From Novipirellula caenicola (GTDB lineage: Bacteria > Planctomycetota > Planctomycetia > Pirellulales > Pirellulaceae), in assembly GCF_039545035.1 (NCBI RefSeq), contig NZ_BAABRO010000014.1, forward strand, positions 124,001-188,000: 64,000 nt of DNA, in the 5' to 3' direction. The notes under the pieces were generated by a model that was given only the letters and a program-made list of their open reading frames with translations, was not told the origin of the DNA and did not search any database. Shown in pieces: positions 36,159 to 45,484 of the stretch. The position numbers and the translations under genes are program-made. How positions within the stretch are numbered: position 1 is the stretch's first letter; every line of letters starts with the position of its first letter.

Positions 36159-37843
36159 TCGGCAGTCACCAAACATGGATTGTGGCCGTTGCCGCAGCAT
36201 CGATCGCGTTGATCGTATTGGTCAGCGAATCCACAGCAGAAGAATCGCATCGACCGCCTGTCTCTGCAGCCGTGAGATTGCTTTCCGATCGCACTCCCAC
36301 GCCGATGCCATCGCAGGACGAAATGGTGATGGCAACTGCCGCGCCGGCGGTGGTCACACTTCCAGAGGAACGTTTGCCACAATACCAAACTCGCTATCAG
36401 CGACGCGAGTTTTTGTCAGAACAACAAAACGACAACGGCGAAATTCGTTTTCTGTTGTGCATGCCATCGATCGCGACCGAGCCCGCGAACGCCAACCCGC
36501 TTGCAACTCCGATCTTGGTGCGTGCCAAAATCATGATCGATGGTGCACCATTCACGGAAACACGTCGGAAAAAGATCGCATCACTGCTTGATTTGCTTGA
36601 TACCGCAAGCGACGCCGATATCACTGACGAGGCGAAAGTTGAATCTAGCAGTCCGTCGGACGAATCTAGCAGTCCGCTGGACGATGCTGAATCAGCGGAC
36701 GACTTAGAGAGTGAAACAGAAGAATCTGCTGTGGAATCTCCTGCGGCATTGTCGGCTCCTTATCAATTGACCACCGAATCTGGGGAATGGTTGCGGCGGT
36801 ATGCCGAGACGACGGGTGAACCGGTCGCCGCCGACGAGGCGGCCTGGCTGATGAATCATTGGACCGATGGACCGACACTATTGTTGTTGCAACCGTACTT
36901 TCAAAGCTTTCGTGCAAACGAACAACCGGTCGTTCGTATCCTCGATCGTGATCGCGACGGACGCATCTCTGCCGCAGAGCGTAGCGAAGCGATCGAGGCG
37001 TTTCAGAAGTGCGATGCCAATCGAGACGACATTGTCGAAGCCCTTGAAATCGCTGCCGCCGCCCGGCGACCGCTTGCCGATGATGTTGACGACTCGGCCG
37101 CCGAGCGACCGTTGTTGCTATTGCTCGCCGATTTACAAGCGATGACGCGAGACAACGCGAGCCTTTATGCAACGATCGCAGCCTTTGACACCGACTCAAA
37201 CGGCCGAATCGACGACTCGGAAATCAGCGTCCTCGAAAACCACGCTCCGGATATCGATCTGGTCGTTGAGTATTTCACTGCAAACGCAAGTAAGTCGAAA
37301 TTGACCATTGTCGGCACGTCGGCGGATCTGCAGGCCACTGTCGCGGCGTCGTCGTCGTCCGATGGAGTCGACGTGAACGTGGGTGACACCACCATCCAAT
37401 TTTCCGCTGTACAGACTTCGCAGTCAGACCAGATCTCACTGGGCGCGGTCGTCGACGGATACCCGCTGCTGCCCATGCTGGATCCCAATGGCGACGGACT
37501 CTTTACAATTCGTGAGTTGCGAGTACTCGATGAGCGACTGTCTCGATTTGACGAGGACGGCGACGGTGATTTGTCACCACGGGAAATGCAATCGCCGATT
37601 CGTGTTTGTCTGGGATTGGGGACATCGGTGCATGGCGAGCTGGCCGGGCTTCGGCGCATCAATCAACCCAAAGGGACACCGTCTATTTCGGCTCCAGATT
37701 GGTTCGTCAGGATGGACCGCAATGGCGACAACGATCTAACGCGTAACGAGTTTCCAGGGTTGGATGAACAGTTCTCAGCTCTTGATGCCGATGCCGACGG
37801 ACTGATCAGCGCGGCGGAAGCATTACAGTTCAAAGCTCCCTAA
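36155..37843 (+). CDS. Secreted protein with seven EF-hand loops
   Basis: The protein is 562 residues. The signal peptide is residues 1 to about 28 ('ASIALIVLVSESTAEE'). A Ser/Asp/Glu-rich linker ('SSPSDESSSPLDDAESADD') lies at about 165-190. Seven EF-hand calcium loops are readable: 264-275 (DRDRDGRISAAE), 287-298 (DANRDDIVEALE, imperfect at position 6), 345-356 (DTDSNGRIDDSE), 443-454 (DPNGDGLFTIRE), 466-477 (DEDGDGDLSPRE), 521-532 (DRNGDNDLTRNE) and 544-555 (DADADGLISAAE). Most have the Asp/Asn-rich loop and final Glu needed to bind calcium. In the region about 365-435 between the third and fourth loops a beta-rich part ('VDVNVGDTTIQFSAVQ') is inserted. It is probably an exported calcium-dependent binding or structural protein; the DUF1501 gene overlaps its start. 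Confidence 0.85.
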   Translation: MIGSHQTWIVAVAAASIALIVLVSESTAEESHRPPVSAAVRLLSDRTPTPMPSQDEMVMATAAPAVVTLPEERLPQYQTRYQRREFLSEQQNDNGEIRFLLCMPSIATEPANANPLATPILVRAKIMIDGAPFTETRRKKIASLLDLLDTASDADITDEAKVESSSPSDESSSPLDDAESADDLESETEESAVESPAALSAPYQLTTESGEWLRRYAETTGEPVAADEAAWLMNHWTDGPTLLLLQPYFQSFRANEQPVVRILDRDRDGRISAAERSEAIEAFQKCDANRDDIVEALEIAAAARRPLADDVDDSAAERPLLLLLADLQAMTRDNASLYATIAAFDTDSNGRIDDSEISVLENHAPDIDLVVEYFTANASKSKLTIVGTSADLQATVAASSSSDGVDVNVGDTTIQFSAVQTSQSDQISLGAVVDGYPLLPMLDPNGDGLFTIRELRVLDERLSRFDEDGDGDLSPREMQSPIRVCLGLGTSVHGELAGLRRINQPKGTPSISAPDWFVRMDRNGDNDLTRNEFPGLDEQFSALDADADGLISAAEALQFKAP

Positions 37844-37878
37844 ACAAATCCCGCAGAATTCAAGCGAATAAGAATATC

Positions 37879-38967
37879 ATGGTAAATCGAATCGACGAAA
37901 TGACAAAACCGAGTACCAACGGACCGCTCAAAAACAGCAACGAAGAATCGCTCGACGTGGCGGAGGCGGTCGACCAATTGCACCAGCAGTTGACCGCACT
38001 TCGCGAACAACTTGCCGGAGTCATCGTTGGACAACACGAAGTAGCTGAGCAATTATTGATCGGAATGCTGTGCCGCGGCCACTGCATTCTTCAAGGGATG
38101 CCTGGATTGGCCAAGACGATGTTGGTCGCGACGTTAGCCTCGTTGACCGATCTGACATTTCGCCGCGTGCAATTCACTCCCGATTTGATGCCTGGCGATA
38201 TCACGGGTACCGAAATTTTGGAAGAGGACCATACAACTGGCAAACGCATCTTCCGTTTCGTCGAAGGCCCCTTGTTCGGGAACGTGATTTTGGCGGACGA
38301 GATCAATCGAACGCCGCCCAAGACGCAAAGTGCGTTGCTCGAAGCGATGCAGGAGCGGCAATTGACCGTGTGTGGCCAGACCTACTCGTTGCCCGATCCG
38401 TTCTTTGTGTTGGCGACACAGAATCCCGTTGAAACCGAAGGCACCTACCCGTTGCCCGAGGCACAACTGGATCGATTTCTGCTAAAAATTCACGTCGTTT
38501 ATCCGAGTCGCGATGATGAAATGGAAATCGCTCGCCGGCAAACGACGGACTACAAGTTCGAGACCGTCAAAGTGCTCGATGAACAGCAAATCCACCAGAT
38601 GCAATCCTTGGTTCGCAGCGTCGTCGTCGCCGATCATGTCTATAACGCGGCACTCGACCTGGTGCGGGGCACGCGTCCCGAGGAGAGAACGATGTCATCG
38701 GAGCTACAGAATTTGGTGCAGTGGGGGGCGGGCCCACGTGCGACGATCTCGCTGTTGTTAGCCGCCAAGGCACGGGCACTGCTGAATCGCCGATGTCATG
38801 CCACAACCGAAGACCTTGTTGCAGTCGCGCTACCCGTTCTGCGACACCGCGTGATTTTGACCTTCAACGCCGAAGCCGCCGGAGTCGATGCGGATTCGGT
38901 GTTAAACAGGATTATCGAACAAACACCTTCGCTGAAACAAAAGAACCAATCGGCAACCAACCGCTAA
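37879..38967 (+). CDS. MoxR-type AAA+ ATPase
   Basis: The protein is 362 residues. Walker A is GMPGLAKT at 73-80, Walker B is 'VILADEINR' with D140-E141, and the sensor 1 region is 'VLATQNPVETEGTYPLPEAQ'. It has the usual MoxR length and C-terminal lid ('LVQWGAGPRATISLLLAAKARALL'). Known MoxR ATPases act as chaperones that mature or insert partner proteins, usually together with the VWA-domain proteins encoded next to them. Here DUF58 and two VWA membrane proteins follow, so the role is probably the same. The start is 35 bases after the EF-hand gene, with no terminator between, so it may also belong to the sigma-led transcript. A 231-base gap with dispersed repeats separates it from DUF58. 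Confidence 0.95.
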   Translation: MVNRIDEMTKPSTNGPLKNSNEESLDVAEAVDQLHQQLTALREQLAGVIVGQHEVAEQLLIGMLCRGHCILQGMPGLAKTMLVATLASLTDLTFRRVQFTPDLMPGDITGTEILEEDHTTGKRIFRFVEGPLFGNVILADEINRTPPKTQSALLEAMQERQLTVCGQTYSLPDPFFVLATQNPVETEGTYPLPEAQLDRFLLKIHVVYPSRDDEMEIARRQTTDYKFETVKVLDEQQIHQMQSLVRSVVVADHVYNAALDLVRGTRPEERTMSSELQNLVQWGAGPRATISLLLAAKARALLNRRCHATTEDLVAVALPVLRHRVILTFNAEAAGVDADSVLNRIIEQTPSLKQKNQSATNR

Positions 38968-38994
38968 GGACATCCGGGAAAAAAATGGCGGGCG

Positions 38995-39145
38995 GTAGTG
39001 GACGAGGCAACGAGTCCTGCAGCTTGATTCAGCCCCAAAGGACTCGCTGGCTCGTCCACGACGGTAAATGCCAAAAAAGGACTCGTTGCCTCGTCCACTA
39101 CGGAAAATGCCAAAAGGGACTCGTCGCCTTGTCCACTACGGTAAA
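38995..39145. repeat. Four copies of the GTAGTGGACGAGGCAACGAG repeat, mixed orientation
   Basis: One copy reads forward at 38995-39018 and three read in reverse (about 39039-39065, 39079-39103 and 39117-39142), each followed by GG(T/A)AAATGCC. The forward copy can pair with any of the others in RNA. It fills the only long gap in the MoxR operon and belongs to the family seen at 2691-2749. Confidence 0.8.
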
Positions 39146-39198
39146 TGCCGCCAAAGCGTGGATCCACTACGTAACATCGACCGCCACTTAAACATCCG

Positions 39199-40239
39199 AT
39201 GGGCCTCACTCATTTCCTCTCACGATTTTCACCCACGACACCTCCCCACTTCATGTTCACTCGATTTCGTCGTCGTCCGCCTACCGATCTTACGCCGACA
39301 CCCGCTGTGTCACCGTCGCCTTATCGCGATTTGGTCGACCCGCGGGTCTTGGACCAAATCGGTCACTTGGAACTGTTGTCGCGGAGTGTGGTGGATGGGT
39401 TATTGGCGGGCAAGCATCGTTCGACGACCAAAGGAGGCTGCTGCGAGTTCGCCCAACACCGGCAATATGCCGCCGGTGACGAGATCCGACAAATTGATTG
39501 GCAGGTCTATGCAAGGAACGATCGCTATTTCATCCGCCAATTCGAAGAAGAAACGAACTTGCATGCGATGCTAGCGATCGACGCGAGTGGCTCGATGAAG
39601 TTTGGATTGTCGACGCAGAGCAAGCTGGAATACAGCAAACAAGCCGCGGCCTGTTTGGCGAGGCTTTTGCTGCATCAACGCGACGCGGTCGGATTGACGA
39701 TTCTGCACGACAATCATTCTGCGTTCGTTCCAGCGAAACAACATGCAGCGCATCTGCGAGCGATCTTAGCGACGCTGCAGTCGGCGCAGCCCAGCGAGGC
39801 GGCCCCCGATAACGAAGGAAGTTTAGGCAAGCAGATCCAACATTGTGCGGCTCGGCAACGACGGCGCGGATTGTTCGTGCTGTTCTCGGATTGTTTTGGC
39901 GATCTTCAGGAACTTACGACCGCGCTGCGGATTGTCCGTGCTCGCGGACATGACGTCGTGGTGATGCATGTATTGGCCCCCGAAGAGTTAACGTTTGACT
40001 TTCGCCGTTGGTCGGCGTTTGAGTCATTAGAAGTTTTGGGGCAACGGATTCATTTGGATCCACCCGCCGTCCGCCAACAGTACTTGGAACGGATGCGACG
40101 CTTCGTTGCGGAATTAGAAGAAACCGTGGTGGGCCTCGGTGGCGACTATGTCCGCTTGACGACCGCGGTTGATTTGGCCGACACGCTTGGCTGGTTTCTG
40201 CGGAACCGCATGGCACGCAAAGGAGCGAAACGACGATGA
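39199..40239 (+). CDS. DUF58 domain protein
   Basis: The protein is 346 residues from the ATG at 39199; an ATG at 39253 is also possible and no Shine-Dalgarno decides. The DUF58 core starts with 'HLELLSRSVVDGLLAGKHRS' and 'EFAQHRQYAAGDEIRQIDW', the family hallmark. A VWA-like motif DASGS (128-132) is well placed for a metal-ion-dependent adhesion site. No membrane segment is present. In MoxR gene clusters DUF58 proteins are known companions and probably bind the ATPase's clients. The next gene overlaps by four bases (ATGA at 40236), so expression is coupled to the membrane VWA protein. Confidence 0.95.
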   Translation: MGLTHFLSRFSPTTPPHFMFTRFRRRPPTDLTPTPAVSPSPYRDLVDPRVLDQIGHLELLSRSVVDGLLAGKHRSTTKGGCCEFAQHRQYAAGDEIRQIDWQVYARNDRYFIRQFEEETNLHAMLAIDASGSMKFGLSTQSKLEYSKQAAACLARLLLHQRDAVGLTILHDNHSAFVPAKQHAAHLRAILATLQSAQPSEAAPDNEGSLGKQIQHCAARQRRRGLFVLFSDCFGDLQELTTALRIVRARGHDVVVMHVLAPEELTFDFRRWSAFESLEVLGQRIHLDPPAVRQQYLERMRRFVAELEETVVGLGGDYVRLTTAVDLADTLGWFLRNRMARKGAKRR

Positions 40240-42617
40240 GTTTCCTGAGCGTTGCATTTTTGTTTGCTCTGCCTTTGGCTGCCGCTCCGCTACTGTTGCA
40301 TCTGTTTGATCGACGCCGAAATACGGTGATCCAGTGGGGTGCGATGCAGTTTTTGATGGAGGCATCGGCCAGAAAAACCAGTGCCCGGCGTATGAAACAG
40401 TGGCTGCTGTTGCTGCTGCGTTGTTTGGCGATTGCCGCACTCGTGTTCGCGCTCGCACGCCCCTTGCTGCCATCGGGATTTTTAGCAGGTAACCAGCGAG
40501 GCGAGACCATCTTTATTGTCGATAACTCGATGTCGATGTTGAGATCGGATCCGTCAGGAACGGTGATTGGCAGCGCGATCAATCATGCGATCGAGATGGT
40601 GACGGCATTGCCAAATTCGGATGACGTCCGTGTCTTGACCGCGGCACCGTATCCAATGTGGACTGGGACAGGGCCGGTCCGAAGCGATCGGCGAACCCGA
40701 CAGTGGATCAAGTCCGAATTGCAGCAGCTGCAGGCCACCCGAGGCCGCAGCGATCTGTTGGCGGCACTGTTCACTGCGGTGCAAGCCGAACACCAACCGA
40801 CGCAGTCCTCGCGTCGCATTGTCGTGTTGACGGACGGACAAGCTGCCGATTGGGGACTCGACGATGAAGCCGGCTGGAAACGTTTTCACGAAGTTTTGAA
40901 CGATTCACCCGTTCGAACCGAAATCCAAACCGTTCGGCTAGATACGTTCAACGATTCGGAGTCCCAAGAGGCTGCGTCCAAGGGGAATGTGGCGGTGGAT
41001 CAAATGGTCGTTCGGCGAACGATCGTGGGCGTGGACCAGCCGGTGACGATGACAGCTCGGCTGCATAATTACGGAAGCGACGCGTTTAACGGCGCCCCGC
41101 TTCACTGGAAAATTAATGGAGCCGAACAAGACCAACAGGCAATTGATTCCATTGACGCTTCGCAATCACTCGAAGTGAATTGGGAGCACACGTTCACGAC
41201 ACCAGGGACGTACCGCGTTAGTTGTCGGCTGGATCATTCGGACGATCTAATCGCAGACAACCATTTTAGTACGGTGGTGGAAGTCGTCGACCGTGTCCCA
41301 GTGGTGATCGTCGAAAACGCGTTTGAACTCGCCGAGATGCAACAAGATTCGTACTTTGTCCAGGCGGCGTTGGGATGGATCGACGGCGTCCCGCTGAGTG
41401 ACAATTCGATCTATGTCCCGACGCTGGTTTCGCCATCCGAATTGGCGACGATGGATCTTTCTCAGCAGCGCGTCGTGGTGATCCCCAACCTGACGCGATT
41501 GGACGAGGACGTTGTTGCGATCCTTAGTGAATTTGTCTCCGATGGAGGCGGTTTGTGGATCGGACTTGGCCCTCGGACCGACGTCGATTCCTTCAACCAC
41601 TCGTTGTTTGCCGACGCCGGTGGACTGTCCCCCTTAAAAATCGACCGCATCGTCGACGCCGAGGATACAGCGGACGCAGCGGACGATTCCGATCCAGAGC
41701 AAACGGAACGCCGGCGCACTCAAATCGACCCGTTTCGCAGTACGCACCCGGCGACACGTCAATTGACCGATGACAAACAGCTTGATTTAGCCGACGCAGT
41801 GATCCGCCGGCGTTTCCAACTCGTCACCAACGAGAACAGTAAAGCGTTGTCAGTGCTGCTAAAACTCAGTAATGGCCAGCCATTGGCGGCGGAGAATTTT
41901 GTCGGACGGGGGCGAGTGATCGTGCAAGCGGTTCCGCTGCGATTGCAATGGAGCGATCTTGCTCGCACCCAGTCATTCGTGGTGATGGTGCGCGACTGGA
42001 TCGACTATCTTGCGCAGCCTCGCGCGACGCAGTACAACCTGCAACCCGGTGAACCAATCGTTTTTCGCGTACCGTACACTGATGCGTCCGAGCAAGCCAA
42101 TGCGGATGCCGCAACGGCGATTCTCAGATCGCCGCACGGAGACGCGATCGAATTGACCGCCAATCAACGTGACGATGGATTCGAATTCCGGTCGAGCCGA
42201 ACTCGATTGCCAGGCGCCTACGAGTTGGAAATCGGGCTCGCCGATCGAGCGATTCCGTTTCAAGTGCTACGAGGCAGCGATGAATCGAATTTGGTTCCGC
42301 TTAGTTCCGATGCGATTCAGCAGATTGCGGCTTCGACCACCGCGAACCCGTCAATCGAGCGGTTGTCCGCGACGGCGTCGACGCAATCCGATCCGCTGTG
42401 GCCTTATCTATTGACGGGACTGATTTTGCTGATCACTGGCGAATTAGTCCTTTCGGGCATTCTGGCTCGCGAGCGTTTTGGTGTGGCGGGAATCCCCGAG
42501 TATTCCGAAATGGATGCCCCCACGTTGGGAGTGACGATCGACAATGCCGTCTCGGGCCAACCGAACCTAACCGAACGCAGGTCCCACGTTGACGCACAAC
42601 CATCGGAGGTCAATTGA
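40236..42617 (+). CDS. BatA-like VWA membrane protein
   Basis: The protein is 793 residues. The N-terminus is the BatA-type segment: a membrane helix at 1-22 followed by 'HLFDRRRNTVIQWGAMQFL'. A second helix lies at about 55-75. A VWA domain starts with the metal site DNSMS at 96-100. Later parts look beta-rich, with an 'AEDTADAADDSDPEQTERRR' acidic/basic insertion at about residue 470. A third membrane helix lies close to the C-terminus ('LWPYLLTGLILLITGELVLS', about 710-740). It is a typical companion of MoxR/DUF58, with the VWA domain between two membrane anchors in the periplasm or cytoplasm. The next gene starts three bases after its stop. Confidence 0.9.
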   Translation: MSFLSVAFLFALPLAAAPLLLHLFDRRRNTVIQWGAMQFLMEASARKTSARRMKQWLLLLLRCLAIAALVFALARPLLPSGFLAGNQRGETIFIVDNSMSMLRSDPSGTVIGSAINHAIEMVTALPNSDDVRVLTAAPYPMWTGTGPVRSDRRTRQWIKSELQQLQATRGRSDLLAALFTAVQAEHQPTQSSRRIVVLTDGQAADWGLDDEAGWKRFHEVLNDSPVRTEIQTVRLDTFNDSESQEAASKGNVAVDQMVVRRTIVGVDQPVTMTARLHNYGSDAFNGAPLHWKINGAEQDQQAIDSIDASQSLEVNWEHTFTTPGTYRVSCRLDHSDDLIADNHFSTVVEVVDRVPVVIVENAFELAEMQQDSYFVQAALGWIDGVPLSDNSIYVPTLVSPSELATMDLSQQRVVVIPNLTRLDEDVVAILSEFVSDGGGLWIGLGPRTDVDSFNHSLFADAGGLSPLKIDRIVDAEDTADAADDSDPEQTERRRTQIDPFRSTHPATRQLTDDKQLDLADAVIRRRFQLVTNENSKALSVLLKLSNGQPLAAENFVGRGRVIVQAVPLRLQWSDLARTQSFVVMVRDWIDYLAQPRATQYNLQPGEPIVFRVPYTDASEQANADAATAILRSPHGDAIELTANQRDDGFEFRSSRTRLPGAYELEIGLADRAIPFQVLRGSDESNLVPLSSDAIQQIAASTTANPSIERLSATASTQSDPLWPYLLTGLILLITGELVLSGILARERFGVAGIPEYSEMDAPTLGVTIDNAVSGQPNLTERRSHVDAQPSEVN

Positions 42618-42620
42618 ACG

Positions 42621-45482
42621 ATGGGAGCCACGGAAACCACCACCCAGCAATACATTACGCTCGAACACCCGTTCAATCTTCCGCTGATTGTCTTGGTCAC
42701 GCTGATTTGCGCCGCCGTCATGGTGTGGGCTTTGTATCGCGAACGACGCATTTTGGGAGCGAAGACCACGTCACTGTTCTTGCTTCTTCGCGTGCTTGCG
42801 ATTGCAACCGCGCTTTGGATGTTGCTCGCTCCTACAAGTGTTCTTGAAGAATCGACATCGACGAAAAAGGCGGTGGTCATTCTATCCGATGTCAGTGCCA
42901 GCATGGCGACGGTCGATCCATCTGGAACGGCGGACGATCTGCGTTGGGCGCTCTCGAACCACGGCGGGCACACCGATTCGTCGCTTACTGAGCCTATCGC
43001 ACTGGCAGACCGGACAATCGCGGGACTTGGAGTGGCCCATCACGAATTGTCCGCTGCGATCAGCGACCTCGAAAAACATGGCGGCGAACGTTTGGTAAGC
43101 GAGCATGTTCGTTTGGCCAGCAAGGCGATTACACGATCGAGGATGCATTTAAATCAAATCCGTGACGTGGGAACATCTGCCGACGTGCGGGATTCAGACA
43201 CGATCGTCCCATTGCTTGCTCGTTTGTCGACGCTGCTGGAGAGCCCCGAGTGCGATGCGTTGGTTGATCTTGCCCAGACGCTGCAGCGAGATCGCACACC
43301 TAGCGAAGCCGGTTGGCGTGAAGGGCTTACCGATCTGGTGGGACGAACGGCGATTGCACGCCGAGTTTCGATCGAGCTTGCCGAGCAACTTTCCAAGCAT
43401 GCCTCTGCGTCGCATGACCGTGGTGGGGTCGCATCAACCGCCTTCCAACACCGAGCCCGCGGCCAGCGTGTCGCCGCGTTCTTAAACCAGCTTAGCGATG
43501 CGAGTTTGGATTCGATCAAAGAAACTGCGGACGTTCATTGGAGCTTCTTTGATGACGCGCCGCGTGATCTTTCGGGCGACAACGAAGCAAAGATGTTTCT
43601 AAGCGAATTGGCGGACCGCGATGACTTGGTGAAGGCAACGGATTTGTCCGCAGGGCTGCGACATGTCGATCGAATGCGGCAAGATCAACCGGTCGCGGCA
43701 ACCTTTGTACTTTCAGACGTCGCACACAATCACGCCAGCGAGCGAAAGCCAACAGAAATTGCGACACAGATGGAAGGTTCCCCGGTGTACGTCGTCCCCA
43801 TTGGTAACCCGTCGCGACTGCGGGATGTCGATTTGATTTCGACCAGTGCCCCGATCGTTGCAATGCGAAACGACGCAGTGGTCATCGAGGCCCATTTGGA
43901 AGCCTACCAGTGTTTGGGTGAGACTTGTCTGGTGCAACTGATGCAGGACGGGCAAGTCATCGATTTTCGAAATGTTTTGATTGACTCGGCTTCCGCTAGC
44001 CACCGCGTTCGATTTGACCAGCGTGTCTCCGAAATTGGTACGGCTAACTTTCAAATCGCCGTGGAACCGCTTGATGGCGAAATGACGCTGGAGAACAATT
44101 TCGGAGAAGTTGAGATCAACGTGACGCGGAGTGACATTAAGGTGCTGCTCTCGGATGAACATCCACGCTGGGAATATCGTTATCTGGCACAGTTGTTTCG
44201 TCGCGATGATAAGGTCGAGGTCGACGAATTGCTCTACCATCCGCGAGTGATCGCAACCGGTCGTCGTGAGGAAACGAAAACGTTCCCGATCACCGTCGAC
44301 CAGTGGGATCAATACGATGTCGTTATTTTGGGCGACATCGATCCCGATCATTTCCCGGCCCAATCGCAAGAGTCGCTACGGCAATACTTGCGGACTCGCG
44401 GTGGCACATTGATCATGATCGCTGGCGATGCTGCGATGCCCCAGGCTTATGTGGACCATCCGCTAGCCGAGGTTGTGCCGGTTCGCCCGGTCGAGGAAGC
44501 TGACGAGGTAAATCGTGAATATTCCTTCCGCGTGACTGAGCAGGGAAGATCGCACGTGGCGCTAATGATCGGCGAAACGGATTCGGCGACACGCGATGCA
44601 TGGGACTTTGTCAATCGTTTTTCACCGCTCCATCAAGTATCGCGTTGGCGGTCGCCGCTGCCAACGGCTCGCAGTTTGATCGCGGCGGCCCCCCGTGACC
44701 TCGGCGCCAACGCAAGTGATGCCGACTTGTCCGATTCGACGTTCCTGTGTTGGCAACCGGTGGGGCGAGGCCGTGTCGTCTATTTAGCCGGACCAGATAC
44801 CTACCGTTTGCGTTTTTTGCGTGGCGATCAGTTGCACTATCGTTTCTGGGGTCAATTGATGCGATGGGCAATCGCATCGGATCTGTCCGCTGGCAACCGT
44901 TCAGTACGAATTCGCACCAGCAAGACGCTCTATGAAACCGACCAGACCGTGGATGTCGAAGTTGAATTGCTTGACTCCGACGGCAACCCCGTGATCGAAG
45001 ATAGCGGTGCAACCGATGTGCTAAATCTGCGTCTGATTTCGGGTGATGACGAGCGAATGGTTCCACTGGCGGCGGACCCGGAGCGTCCAGGCCACTATCG
45101 AGCCGATATTCGCTCGTTGGCACCGGGGGTCTATCAGGCTCAACCGGGTGGCAGTTTGGTTGATTCGCTTGCGGAAATCGACGCAGCCGAAGCCACCCCG
45201 GAAATCGCGTCAGCCACCTTTACAGTACAGGCTGACTTGCCCACCGAGCTTGTCGATACGCGGTGCAATCGCGTGTTGGCGGGACAAGTCGCGGAATTGA
45301 GTGGTGGCCAAGTTTTACCGCCCACCGCAGTGAGCGAAATCATCGAGCTGACGAATTTGGATCCGATCGTCACCCACCGCGTCCAGCGTCAACCGTTATG
45401 GCTGCGTTGGCGGTATCTGTGGCTCGTGTTTGGGTGTTTGCAAATCGAATGGATTATTCGCAAGTGGAGAGGGCTTTCGTAA
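42621..45482 (+). CDS. Large membrane VWA protein with GATase-like domain
   Basis: The protein is 953 residues. Two membrane helices lie at about 20-39 and 51-70. A VWA metal site DVSAS is at 90-94 and is followed by a long helical stretch. A middle beta-rich domain covers about 390-490. A region at about 540-720 ('WDQYDVVILGDIDPDHFP', then 'RTRGGTLIMIAGDAAMP') resembles the class I glutamine-amidotransferase-like fold found in related membrane VWA proteins, without an obvious nucleophile Cys. The final residues have a short hydrophobic run ('YLWLVFGCLQIEWI'). Together with the gene at 40236 it forms the pair of large VWA proteins usual for planctomycete MoxR clusters. It was probably produced by the same transcript; the next gene follows within two bases. 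Confidence 0.85.
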   Translation: MGATETTTQQYITLEHPFNLPLIVLVTLICAAVMVWALYRERRILGAKTTSLFLLLRVLAIATALWMLLAPTSVLEESTSTKKAVVILSDVSASMATVDPSGTADDLRWALSNHGGHTDSSLTEPIALADRTIAGLGVAHHELSAAISDLEKHGGERLVSEHVRLASKAITRSRMHLNQIRDVGTSADVRDSDTIVPLLARLSTLLESPECDALVDLAQTLQRDRTPSEAGWREGLTDLVGRTAIARRVSIELAEQLSKHASASHDRGGVASTAFQHRARGQRVAAFLNQLSDASLDSIKETADVHWSFFDDAPRDLSGDNEAKMFLSELADRDDLVKATDLSAGLRHVDRMRQDQPVAATFVLSDVAHNHASERKPTEIATQMEGSPVYVVPIGNPSRLRDVDLISTSAPIVAMRNDAVVIEAHLEAYQCLGETCLVQLMQDGQVIDFRNVLIDSASASHRVRFDQRVSEIGTANFQIAVEPLDGEMTLENNFGEVEINVTRSDIKVLLSDEHPRWEYRYLAQLFRRDDKVEVDELLYHPRVIATGRREETKTFPITVDQWDQYDVVILGDIDPDHFPAQSQESLRQYLRTRGGTLIMIAGDAAMPQAYVDHPLAEVVPVRPVEEADEVNREYSFRVTEQGRSHVALMIGETDSATRDAWDFVNRFSPLHQVSRWRSPLPTARSLIAAAPRDLGANASDADLSDSTFLCWQPVGRGRVVYLAGPDTYRLRFLRGDQLHYRFWGQLMRWAIASDLSAGNRSVRIRTSKTLYETDQTVDVEVELLDSDGNPVIEDSGATDVLNLRLISGDDERMVPLAADPERPGHYRADIRSLAPGVYQAQPGGSLVDSLAEIDAAEATPEIASATFTVQADLPTELVDTRCNRVLAGQVAELSGGQVLPPTAVSEIIELTNLDPIVTHRVQRQPLWLRWRYLWLVFGCLQIEWIIRKWRGLS

Positions 45483-45484
45483 TC

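Noticed and set aside
45263-45484. Upstream extension of the giant coiled-coil gene
   Set aside because: It lies wholly inside the preceding VWA gene in another frame, has no protein-like features, and a start with tight spacing exists at 45485.
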